From Kosmotogaceae bacterium (GTDB taxonomy: Bacteria > Thermotogota > Thermotogae > Petrotogales > Kosmotogaceae), in the NCBI GenBank assembly GCA_003444085.1, contig DLVL01000066.1, forward strand, positions 1-12,506: a stretch of 12,506 nucleotides of DNA, in the 5' to 3' direction. Shown piece after piece: positions 1 to 6,239 of this stretch (the stretch's first letter is position 1; every line of letters starts with the position of its first letter). The position numbers were made by a program, and so were the translations under genes. The notes below the pieces were generated by a model. It had not been told where the DNA came from. It did no database searches and saw only the letters and a list, made by a program, of their open reading frames with translations.

Positions 1-366
1 AGAGAAAAGACTCTTTCTGAAATGCCCGAGAAAATAACAATCAAAGATGTGCAGAAAGGTGAGGAATGTGGGTACGATCTTGACGGAAAGGGCCAGCTTC
101 CTCATCTGGATCTTCTTCTGTCGCTTGAAGGACTTCATGATATTCAGTGGGTATCAGGTGAAGGGCAACCAGAAGCAAGTGAATGGCCAGATGTTCTATC
201 AAGAATCAGGGAAGCCGGCAAGTTCGTTCAAATAACGTTAAGCCCAAAAGGAGCACTTGATCTGAAAAACAAGATGGAACTTAACGGATTCATTCTTGAT
301 CTGGCAATTCCCGAAGGTATGACTATAGATGAAGTACAATCTTTCTGCGATGAAATAATCAGCTAG
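1..366 (+). CDS. UroD-superfamily (methyltransferase-like) protein, C-terminal part, 5'-truncated
   Basis: The frame is open from base 1 to the TAG at 364-366, giving 121 visible residues. The ATG at 22 is therefore most likely an internal Met rather than the start. The fragment reads GQLPHLDLLLSLEGL, then IQWVSGEGQPEASEWP, then REAGKFVQITL. From memory this pattern (HLD, a small-residue IQWVxGxGxP stretch, AGK-(L/V)QI) is typical of the C-terminal half of one branch of UroD-related proteins in corrinoid methyltransferase gene sets. The catalytic N-terminal half is outside the window, so role and substrate cannot be read. It is the only plus-strand gene and converges on the minus-strand methyltransferase gene ending at 420, with 53 nt between the stops. 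A UroD-like relative here suggests the methyl-transfer locus continues to the left. Family assignment is moderate; function is inference. Confidence 0.7.
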   Translation, partial: REKTLSEMPEKITIKDVQKGEECGYDLDGKGQLPHLDLLLSLEGLHDIQWVSGEGQPEASEWPDVLSRIREAGKFVQITLSPKGALDLKNKMELNGFILDLAIPEGMTIDEVQSFCDEIIS

Positions 367-419
367 CATTGTACTCAGAGCGATTATCGATCCATTTAAC
401 TTCTCCGTTTCTGTACACT

Positions 420-1364
420 TTATCTTCCTGCAGCTTTCATGAAAGCTGCAATGTTCTCAAGAGGGGTGTTCTGAGGGATATCGCAGCCAGAACTTAGTAT
501 GAAGTTGTCTATACCTACCATGTCTCGAAGTAGCCTTAAGGTCTCCTGCTCGACTTCTTGCGGAGAAGACTTCAGGAAGACCTTTACGGGGTCTAGATTG
601 CCGATGATCTTAACTTCCTTTGGGACGATCTGGACAACGCTCCGTAGATCTACCAGGCTGTCCAGACTCAAACCATAAGCTCTGCTCTTTCCCATGTAGT
701 CCACTATATGCGTGGTGTCTCCACATATATGGTAGATCAAGGGCTTGTTCAGGCGAGATATCAGAGCACTGAAGTAGGGTAAGGCGAATTCCTGAAACTG
801 TCTCTTTGATAGAAGGACTGCGGTAGGATCAAGCACGGCTATTACATCCAGCCCCTGACTAAAGAGGAGTTCTACGTATTCGGTAATAACATCTGTGCAG
901 ACTACAATAACCTGTCTTGCGAATTCTGGATCATCGAGCAAAAGCATGCAGAAGTCAGTAACTCCCACCAATTCGCCTGCCAAGCTGAAAGGGCCGATAA
1001 CATATCCGCCCTTTAATCCCGTCAGGTTGGAAACCATAAGTTTGGCAACATCCTTGAATACTTCCATGCGTCCACAGGGACCTTTCCAGTTTTTCCGTAT
1101 CCTTGAGAGATCCTGCGGAGTCTTTATGCAATGCTCCTTCACGTATGGGTTATCAACTTCTGGGAAGACAATCTCAAGACCAAGAGCTTCAGCCTCGACC
1201 GTAAGATCCATGAAAAAAAAGATACCGTCCGGTTTGAATTCTTCCTTGAGCATAGAGATGGACCGATACTGAGTGGGTGCATCGAGAAGGTTTTCCTTGA
1301 GAGTGGTTTTTGAGAGTTGTATTCCTGGTGCTCCCATCAAAGGAATCACTGTTGTTCTGTTCAT
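420..1364 (-). CDS. MtaA/MtbA-like methylcobamide methyltransferase (UroD superfamily)
   Basis: 314 residues, somewhat shorter than the roughly 340 of MtaA/MtbA. The key signature is intact: YHICGDTT (His212, Cys214) and a C-terminal SSGCDIPQNTP (Cys294). Together these give the His-x-Cys...Cys zinc site that MtaA, MtbA and CmuA use to activate a thiol or other methyl acceptor. GPFSLAG (124-130) and GNLDPV (255-260) are further UroD-fold motifs. HemE's N-terminal arginine-rich motif is absent, so this is not haem synthesis. Expected role: cytoplasmic methyl transfer between a methyl-corrinoid protein and an acceptor such as coenzyme M, tetrahydrofolate or another thiol; the acceptor is not readable. 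It is last in the minus-strand run. Its ATG overlaps the reactivase stop (ATGA, 1361-1364), with AAGGAGG 7 nt upstream, so translation is probably coupled. This is the best MtaA candidate of the four UroD relatives here. Confidence 0.85.
   Translation of the reverse strand: MNRTTVIPLMGAPGIQLSKTTLKENLLDAPTQYRSISMLKEEFKPDGIFFFMDLTVEAEALGLEIVFPEVDNPYVKEHCIKTPQDLSRIRKNWKGPCGRMEVFKDVAKLMVSNLTGLKGGYVIGPFSLAGELVGVTDFCMLLLDDPEFARQVIVVCTDVITEYVELLFSQGLDVIAVLDPTAVLLSKRQFQEFALPYFSALISRLNKPLIYHICGDTTHIVDYMGKSRAYGLSLDSLVDLRSVVQIVPKEVKIIGNLDPVKVFLKSSPQEVEQETLRLLRDMVGIDNFILSSGCDIPQNTPLENIAAFMKAAGR
429..450 (-). repeat. 22-bp perfect palindrome at the 3' end of the last operon gene
   Basis: TGCAGCTTTCA (429-439) is followed directly by its reverse complement TGAAAGCTGCA (440-450). 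As RNA it can form a 9-bp stem with a CAUG tetraloop. It lies inside the coding end (encoding AAFMKAA) and stops 6 nt short of the TAA at 420-422. No U-tract follows on either strand. It may help end or protect the transcript at the convergent junction, or may be a coincidence of the repeated Ala codons. Confidence 0.5.
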
Positions 1365-3151
1365 GAATTTGCCTCCTTAGGAAATGTCATGAAGTTTATG
1401 AAGTATTCGCTGAAGCGTTTGCATCCTGAAAGCTCAACGTAGCTTATCTTGTTTGAAAGCGCTCTTGCCAGATCTCGTGCTTTTCTGTCTAGCAAGCAGA
1501 TACACGCTCCTTCACCAGCAGCGTTGCCAGCTGAAAGTATTCTGTCTGTCGAAATGTCAGGCAGCAATCCAATTCGAACTGCACTTGAAACATTCACAAA
1601 ACTGCCAAACGCTCCTGCAAGAAATATCCGATCAAGTTCCTCATAAGTTATGCCCGCTTCTGAGAGAAGAACCTCTATCCCTGCCCTTATTGCGCTCTTT
1701 GCGAGCTGAACTTCTCTGATGTCTTTCTGGGTAATCGTTACTGCTCCAAGTTCATTGTGAAGAACGAAGGGATCTTCGCTCAGTTTGCCAGAACTGGCTA
1801 GAATGCCCTTTTCAAGAAGTACTGCAACTGTATCGAGAAGACCGGAACCACAGATACCTGTCGTGACAGAGTTCAGAATTGTACTGAAAGAAATCTTGCC
1901 TTTTCCATCAATCCATACATGATCGATTGCACCCCTTTTGGCTATCATACCGTTGGAAATGTGTCCGCCTTCAAAGGCTGGTCCAGCAGCTGTAGAAGCG
2001 GCAAGCATTCCTGAGTCGGACTTCAGTATGATTTCTCCGTTGGTCCCCAAATCGACAAGCAAGGCATTCCCTTTTTCATTTTCGAGGTTGATTCTGATAA
2101 TTCCGGCGACCAAATCCGAACCGACGTAAGCCGAAATGCCCTGCATAATGTAGATTTTAGCGTTCGGGAAGCTTTCTTGAAGATGAACTTCAAAAGGTTC
2201 AAAGATCATCTCTTCGGCGGTGACAGGGATGAAAGGAGATAAAGCTATGCCTTGTGGAGAAATACCAAGAAGCAAGTGGATCATTGTTGTGTTACCAACA
2301 ACTGATACATCATAAACTTGCTCGCTGGATACGTTTGCATCAGAGATAATGTCCCGCGATAACTTTGCTAAACCTTCGACAATAGCGTTCTTCAGATTTG
2401 TCAGGCCATTCGGAGAAGCTGCATAGTCTATTCGTGAGATGACATCCTGACCGTAGACTGACTGAGGATTGGGAATCGAACGCGAATCAAGAACAATCGC
2501 ATTTTCAAGGTCCAGAAGATACATCGCTATGGTTGTTGTGCCTATGTCTATTGCAACTCCCAGAATATGTGAGTTGTCAGTCTTACTTCTCAGGTCAATT
2601 ATTTCGTTTTCGTATAGAGTTACAGTTCCAGTGAAGTCATTCTCTCTAAGGAAAGATGGGAGTCTCTTGAGAAGTTCCAGTCTGCGTATCCGGCCATTCT
2701 CAACTGTGATTCCATCAGTAAGTCGACGCAAGTCGCTCCTTTGATCCTCGACGCTTGGTTTAGGAACACTGAGGCTTTCTTTTCTTACTGCAGGAAGAAT
2801 AGAAGGGCCAAGCTCAAGTGAAAGACGGGAGCTTTGTGATGATTCCGCCTTGTTGTCAGATGACACTTGAACTTCCACGTCTTCATTGACAATGAATTGG
2901 CAGGCCAATCTATAGCCAAGGCCTATCTCGCGATCGCTAAGCAGAGAGCATTCCAAAAAAGTGGGCATTACAGAGGCTTGAGCTTCGGAGATCCTTACTT
3001 TGCATTTTCCACATTTGCCCTTTCCGCCACATATAGCAGGTATTCCAATTCCTTTACCTGTCAGAATTTCTAGCAGTGATTTTCCCCGGGTAGCAGCGAT
3101 CGTTGCCCCAGAGGGTCTAAGTGTGACTTTAACACAGTCTGAGTCCTTCAT
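1361..3151 (-). CDS. Corrinoid-protein reductive activase (2Fe-2S ferredoxin plus ASKHA ATPase, RACo/DUF4445 type)
   Basis: 596 residues, usual for the RACo-type activator. The N-terminal domain (about 1-97) is a plant-type ferredoxin with Cys41-x5-Cys47-x2-Cys50 and Cys84 as [2Fe-2S] ligands. After a variable linker comes the ASKHA ATPase core: DIGTTT (202-207, phosphate-1), VVGNTTM (284-290), DLGTNGEI (367-374), GPAFEGG (390-396), GICGSGLLD (432-440), LAGAFG (511-516) and GNAAGEGA (542-549). Members of this family use ATP to drive reduction of oxidised cob(II)alamin in a corrinoid protein back to cob(I)alamin. The likely client is the corrinoid protein encoded 12 nt upstream. The ATG at 3151 has no convincing Shine-Dalgarno, and a stem-loop sits 15 nt before it, so translation may be kept low or coupled. 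The gene overlaps the next by 4 nt. Function is strongly supported by domain order; the exact partner is inferred. Confidence 0.93.
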   Translation of the reverse strand: MKDSDCVKVTLRPSGATIAATRGKSLLEILTGKGIGIPAICGGKGKCGKCKVRISEAQASVMPTFLECSLLSDREIGLGYRLACQFIVNEDVEVQVSSDNKAESSQSSRLSLELGPSILPAVRKESLSVPKPSVEDQRSDLRRLTDGITVENGRIRRLELLKRLPSFLRENDFTGTVTLYENEIIDLRSKTDNSHILGVAIDIGTTTIAMYLLDLENAIVLDSRSIPNPQSVYGQDVISRIDYAASPNGLTNLKNAIVEGLAKLSRDIISDANVSSEQVYDVSVVGNTTMIHLLLGISPQGIALSPFIPVTAEEMIFEPFEVHLQESFPNAKIYIMQGISAYVGSDLVAGIIRINLENEKGNALLVDLGTNGEIILKSDSGMLAASTAAGPAFEGGHISNGMIAKRGAIDHVWIDGKGKISFSTILNSVTTGICGSGLLDTVAVLLEKGILASSGKLSEDPFVLHNELGAVTITQKDIREVQLAKSAIRAGIEVLLSEAGITYEELDRIFLAGAFGSFVNVSSAVRIGLLPDISTDRILSAGNAAGEGACICLLDRKARDLARALSNKISYVELSGCKRFSEYFINFMTFPKEANS

Positions 3152-3163
3152 GATTGTCTTGCG

Positions 3164-3805
3164 TTAGCTAATACCCTGAATGAGGGCATTAGCAATCTGT
3201 ACGCCTATAGTAGCATCGGGCGCATAGCCGTCAGCGCCTATACTCTTGGCAAATTCCTCGGTTATCGGGGCACCTCCTACGATGACTTTCAGCGAATCTT
3301 TGAGACCTTCTTTTTCCAGAGCTTCTATTATGTCTTTCATGTTTGTCATCGTGGTCGTCAGAAGAGCTGACAGTCCAAGTATGGCGGGCTTGTTCAGTTT
3401 GACAGCCTCAACTACTTTTTCTGTTGGAACAGCAATCCCAAGATCAATAACTCTGAAGCCCGCGCCTTCAAGCATCATTGCAGCTATGTTCTTGCCGATG
3501 TCATGAAGATCTCCCTTAACCGTACAGATTACGACCGTTGCTTTGTAGTTGGCTGCGTCTGTTGCCAACTTCGGTCTGAGTATATCGAGGGCAGCATTCA
3601 TAGCTCTTGCTGCAATCAGAACCTCCGGGACATAGTATTCATTGTTCTTGAACTTCTGCCCAACAACATCCATTCCAGGAACCAGTCCTTTATGAAGGAT
3701 CGTTTCGGGTGGTACGTTCTTTTCAATGGCAATTAGGGTAAGTTCCTTTGCCTTCTTTGCATTGCCTTCAATCACTGCTTGGGATATATCGTTCAGTTCG
3801 ATCAC
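3164..3805 (-). CDS. Methyltransferase corrinoid (B12-binding) protein, MtaC/MtbC-like
   Basis: 213 residues from a GTG start at 3805, normal for the MtaC/MtbC/MttC class. The N-terminal cap (about 1-85) is a helical B12-binding-2 domain containing GLVPGMDVVGQ. The C-terminal Rossmann-like domain has GDLHDIGKN (98-106: Asp99, His101, Gly104), the DxHxxG motif in which His supplies the lower axial cobalt ligand. SALLT (146-150) and VGGAP (176-180) complete the cobalamin site. It carries the methyl group between the substrate methyltransferase and the MtaA-like enzyme. The GTG start is chosen because AAGGAGGAG lies 5 nt upstream. The frame stays open to an ATG at 3883, but that extension overlaps the preceding gene, lacks an SD and adds 26 unlike residues. 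It lies between a UroD gene and the reactivase, the classic arrangement of a corrinoid methyltransferase operon. Confidence 0.94.
   Translation of the reverse strand: MIELNDISQAVIEGNAKKAKELTLIAIEKNVPPETILHKGLVPGMDVVGQKFKNNEYYVPEVLIAARAMNAALDILRPKLATDAANYKATVVICTVKGDLHDIGKNIAAMMLEGAGFRVIDLGIAVPTEKVVEAVKLNKPAILGLSALLTTTMTNMKDIIEALEKEGLKDSLKVIVGGAPITEEFAKSIGADGYAPDATIGVQIANALIQGIS
3167..3193 (-). other. Stem-loop across the corrinoid gene 3' end, just before the reactivase
   Basis: GCTAAT-a-CCCT (3167-3177) pairs with AGGG-c-ATTAGC (3183-3193) around a 5-nt loop, with a single mismatch (3173/3187). The stem abuts the corrinoid gene stop and ends 15 nt before the reactivase ATG. No U-tract follows on the minus strand, so this is not a standard terminator. 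It may protect the corrinoid message or lower translation of the reactivase, which should be needed in smaller amounts. That role is inference. Confidence 0.5.
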
Positions 3806-3819
3806 TTTTTCTCCTCCTT
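3803..3819 (-). promoter_or_regulatory. Ribosome binding site fixing the GTG start of the corrinoid protein
   Basis: On the minus strand AAGGAGGAG (3811-3819) is followed by five A residues and GTG (3803-3805). This near-perfect SD at normal spacing decides the start over the upstream in-frame ATG at 3883. Confidence 0.8.
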
Positions 3820-3860
3820 CTGCCTGGTTTTGAGTACAGTCAATTCTGTCAGTTAATCTA

Positions 3861-4928
3861 TCACCTAGAAAGATTGAATTCATTCCCGGCTTCGATCATA
3901 GCTAGGTAGTTCTTGATGGGCACATAGTTTGTTACGGTGTTACCTGTTCCAAGGGCGTAACCACCTCCTGGAGCACAGGCCTGGAGAGTATTCAGTGTTC
4001 GGGTTCTGACCTGTTCAGGAGTTGCATGACAGAGAAAATCAACATCAATTCCACCAAGAATCGAGATACGGTTTCCCCAGCGTTTTTTTGCTTCAGTAAC
4101 TGGAAGAATGACATCTTCGAAAGAGTGTTTTGCATCAACTCCAGCGTCAATTATGTCATCCATAACTTCTTCGAGATTCCCACAACTGTGAAGTATAAAA
4201 GGTTTGTTCGACGCATGAGCTGTCTGGGCAATCTTCTTATACACCGGAAACACAAACTGTCGCAGTAGTTTCGGTGAGAATATTGTAGCGGTTTTGTACC
4301 CAAGATCATCTCCGAAGCAGTATGCGCCAACGGATTCGATAGAAACGATCCTTTCTGCAGCTCCAACCAGAATGTCGGATATTCTTGAAAATAGCTCAGC
4401 GACAAGTTCGGGTTCTTCATAGACAGCAATTGAAAGTTTCTCGATGCCCATGAGGAAACTGGCATGTTCAAAGGGCCCTCCTGCCGCACCGCCGATGATC
4501 TTCATGCCTTGTGGGAGCTGTTTTCCGAGACACTCGAAAAGGCTGTAATCAACAGCAGTGTCTATACTTGGCCAGGGGGCTTTTTCAACGTCTTCAAATG
4601 TCTGGATCGGGCCTGCCTTTTCGTTGATCCAGTTTCTCTTTTTTCTGGAATAGGTTGCTGTATCGTCGCCTTCGATATAGGAAAGGCTTGGAAATCTCGG
4701 CGATTGATAGAAAGGCACATAGTCATATCCAAGCTGCACGTAAAAGCTTATCAGCTGGGAGAAGTATCTGTCAGGTTCGCTTTCCAGCTGTGCAAATCGG
4801 TATCCCATTATCTCTTCACATATTTCAGCGTCAACAAAAAGCTCGAAGAAAGGAATGCGAGCTGGTTGAGTTTTGCGTTCTATTGCGTCAAGTATTACGG
4901 AGAAATCGGGCCGGTTCAACTTCATCAT
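3861..4928 (-). CDS. UroD-superfamily protein, candidate substrate:corrinoid methyltransferase
   Basis: 355 residues, normal for the UroD/MtaA fold. Visible motifs are GDDLG (206-210) with paired acidic residues at the UroD active-site position, LHSCGN (246-251: His247, Cys249), AKHSFED (266-272), GGIDVDFL (292-299) and GTGNTVTNYVP (327-337). The His-x-Cys pair is kept, but the third Cys of the MtaA/MtbA zinc site is replaced by the GTGN segment. This GTGNxV ending is common in UroD paralogues of corrinoid clusters. It may therefore act on the methyl donor rather than the final acceptor; that is inference from order (it precedes the corrinoid protein) and motif difference. The start is one of two tandem ATGs (4928 or 4925); AGGAG directly abuts the first, so the second is better spaced. 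The corrinoid GTG follows 55 nt downstream. HemE is unlikely because its N-terminal signature is missing. Confidence 0.85.
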   Translation of the reverse strand: MMKLNRPDFSVILDAIERKTQPARIPFFELFVDAEICEEIMGYRFAQLESEPDRYFSQLISFYVQLGYDYVPFYQSPRFPSLSYIEGDDTATYSRKKRNWINEKAGPIQTFEDVEKAPWPSIDTAVDYSLFECLGKQLPQGMKIIGGAAGGPFEHASFLMGIEKLSIAVYEEPELVAELFSRISDILVGAAERIVSIESVGAYCFGDDLGYKTATIFSPKLLRQFVFPVYKKIAQTAHASNKPFILHSCGNLEEVMDDIIDAGVDAKHSFEDVILPVTEAKKRWGNRISILGGIDVDFLCHATPEQVRTRTLNTLQACAPGGGYALGTGNTVTNYVPIKNYLAMIEAGNEFNLSR

Positions 4929-4985
4929 CTCCTGCTTCTTGCATATTGTACGGATTATCTCATTAACACAGCAGTTCTTTGAGGC

Positions 4986-5018
4986 GGAAGTAACTGCCAG
5001 TGTACAGCAGTTACTTCC
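4986..5018 (-). other. Strong 12-bp perfect stem-loop between sugar and methyl-transfer genes
   Basis: GGAAGTAACTGC (4986-4997) and GCAGTTACTTCC (5007-5018) are perfect inverted repeats around a 9-nt loop. The element starts 12 nt after the stop of the secreted repeat protein. On the transcribed minus strand no U-run follows; the T-rich side (ATTTTTC, 5019-5025) follows only on the plus strand. It therefore resembles an intercistronic processing or stabilising hairpin, or a leaky attenuator, at the border of the two modules. It occupies a third of the 102-nt gap (4929-5030), the largest in the run. Confidence 0.65.
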
Positions 5019-5030
5019 ATTTTTCTCACT

Positions 5031-6176
5031 TTAATCAACGACCTCGAAGACGGTTTCTTTAGAGACTATGTCGAACGTAAACCTGTATGTAGTTTCAACA
5101 GGCGGCTTCAGATAGCTTACCTGTCCCATTCCTGCGTGACTACCGTCGAACTTGTATTGCTCTTCGGCGCCCCAGCGCATCCCCCACTGGTCGCTGTAGA
5201 ACTTCTTGGATAGACACACCAGCATCATGTATCCCTGACCTTCCCCGTCGTATGCCGGCAAAGTCAAAGTGGCTGTATAAAGGCCATCTCCCTTGTGCTC
5301 AAGCAGAACAGCCTTTGGGCCTTCAATATTCCATCCGTTGAAGTCACCATAGATCACTGGTGTCGGAAGTTCGACAACTTGCCCGGGTTTGCATTCTATG
5401 ACCTCAGTCACTTTGGTGTTGCTATCGAATCTGAACTCATATATTGTGTCTTCATCAGGTCTAAGATAGCTCACCTGTCCCATACCTGCAGGGGTACCGT
5501 CAAACTTGTACTGCTCAACAGCGGCAAAGAAGAAGTACTGAGTGTTGAACTGGGTAGATAAGACGACTGCCATCATATAGCCATGATCATCTCCCTCGAA
5601 AGCAGGGATTTCGAAGAATCCGGAATAGATCCCATCACCATTTTGATCTTTTAGGACTAGTGCTTCGTCGTCTTTCATGCTCCAGTTTGAACCTCTTTCC
5701 ATAGCCTCATTGAAATTGCCGTATATTTTTGGATCGGGGAATTTATGAAGATAATCGTCATAGATAGTTTTTGTGTTAGAGTCGAATATTATTGTTAATT
5801 CACAGTCTTCTTCAATGTAGATCGAACCCAATCCTACCGGGGTGCCATCAGCAAGTTTTTTTACGGGAGCGGGTTGGAAAGCGTAGCTTTCTATTCCCCA
5901 ACAACCATCCGGATTCCACGTTCCAGACGTTACTTTGTACCAATGTCCATCATAGAGAGGATCTCTGTTTTCTTCGTTGAAATCAATGGTAATACTGAAC
6001 CAACCTTCTCTGCCGGGAATCGGCTCGAGCCTGAGGCCCCCGTCCCTTGGGATCTGATAACCGTTAGCACTGGTACCGAGATAGTAGGTAGTTGTTGCAA
6101 GTACAAGAGAAGAACTCAACAAGAAAAAGCATACCATTACCACTATCGCAAATATCCTGAGCTTGCTGTTGTTCAT
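5031..6176 (-). CDS. Secreted protein of three related repeats, possible extracellular glycan-binding protein
   Basis: 381 residues. Residues 1-27 form a clear Sec signal peptide (Lys5/Arg7, hydrophobic core 9-20, likely cut after VLA at 27); there is no lipobox Cys. The mature chain holds three related units at about 28-140, 149-258 and 274-381. Units 2 and 3 are closely similar, sharing IYG(N/D)FN near the start, GDG(I/L)Y, GYMM, then EQYKFDG..AGMGQVSYL (221-238 and 339-356). Unit 1 is diverged, with ADGTPVGLGSIYI at the equivalent site; units 1 and 2 share FDSNTK. The GDFNGW segment and abundant aromatics recall beta-sandwich starch/glycogen-binding modules such as CBM48 or SusE/F-like domains, but I do not recognise the family. 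No enzyme motif is visible. It lies directly after the amylase, so a role in capturing the glycan outside the cell is plausible. SD AGGAGG sits 7 nt before the ATG. Confidence 0.75.
   Translation of the reverse strand: MNNSKLRIFAIVVMVCFFLLSSSLVLATTTYYLGTSANGYQIPRDGGLRLEPIPGREGWFSITIDFNEENRDPLYDGHWYKVTSGTWNPDGCWGIESYAFQPAPVKKLADGTPVGLGSIYIEEDCELTIIFDSNTKTIYDDYLHKFPDPKIYGNFNEAMERGSNWSMKDDEALVLKDQNGDGIYSGFFEIPAFEGDDHGYMMAVVLSTQFNTQYFFFAAVEQYKFDGTPAGMGQVSYLRPDEDTIYEFRFDSNTKVTEVIECKPGQVVELPTPVIYGDFNGWNIEGPKAVLLEHKGDGLYTATLTLPAYDGEGQGYMMLVCLSKKFYSDQWGMRWGAEEQYKFDGSHAGMGQVSYLKPPVETTYRFTFDIVSKETVFEVVD
5034..5732 (-). repeat. Tandem repeat units 2 and 3 inside the secreted protein gene
   Basis: Codons 149-258 (5403-5732) and 274-381 (5034-5357) encode two units that align end to end. 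They are also visibly similar as DNA: around 5108-5164 and 5463-5519 runs such as CCTGTCCCAT and ACCGTC are shared with scattered differences, about 355 bp apart. This points to an internal duplication younger than the divergence of unit 1. Confidence 0.7.
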
Positions 6177-6194
6177 TTATCTCCCTCCTGTTAT

Positions 6195-6217
6195 CGGCTG
6201 CGAACGTCGCGCAGCCG
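6195..6217 (-). other. 8-bp GC-rich stem-loop in the amylase/repeat-protein gap
   Basis: CGGCTGCG (6195-6202) and CGCAGCCG (6210-6217) are perfect inverted repeats with a 7-nt loop. The stem lies 22 nt past the amylase stop and 5 nt ahead of the SD (AGGAGGGAG, 6181-6189) of the secreted protein. On the minus strand there is no U-tract. With the 4986-5018 hairpin it brackets the secreted protein gene, suggesting a 5' stabiliser or a processing site; this is inference. Confidence 0.55.
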
Positions 6218-6239
6218 TAGTCTTTTTGTGGTTCTCTGG

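Noticed and set aside
22..366. ATG at 22 as a true start of a small 114-residue gene
   Set aside because: The frame is open to base 1 and the protein begins mid-domain, so it is the tail of a larger gene.
367..419. Bidirectional terminator between the convergent genes
   Set aside because: Only a short GTAC repeat is visible; no stable stem followed by a T-run on either strand.
895..1272. 125-residue plus-strand open frame
   Set aside because: Shadow of the MtaA-like gene; low-complexity Ser-rich translation with no recognisable motif.
420..1364. Haem biosynthesis uroporphyrinogen decarboxylase (HemE) for the UroD-type genes
   Set aside because: The HemE N-terminal arginine-rich motif is absent, and HxC-type motifs plus corrinoid neighbours point to methyl transfer.
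3806..3883. N-terminal extension of the corrinoid protein to an ATG at 3883
   Set aside because: It overlaps the preceding gene, has no SD and adds 26 residues unlike the family, while the GTG at 3805 has a near-perfect SD.
4464..4982. 172-residue plus-strand open frame
   Set aside because: It lies antisense to a well-supported UroD gene and runs across the hairpin gap; the product shows no family features and there is no SD support.
4929..4985. Internal promoter before the UroD gene (TACAAT as a -10 on the minus strand)
   Set aside because: No acceptable -35 hexamer at 16-18 nt; the match is too weak to report as a feature.
4986..5018. Classical Rho-independent terminator for the minus-strand operon
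   Set aside because: No U-tract follows the stem on the minus strand; the T-run is on the plus-strand side, where no gene ends.
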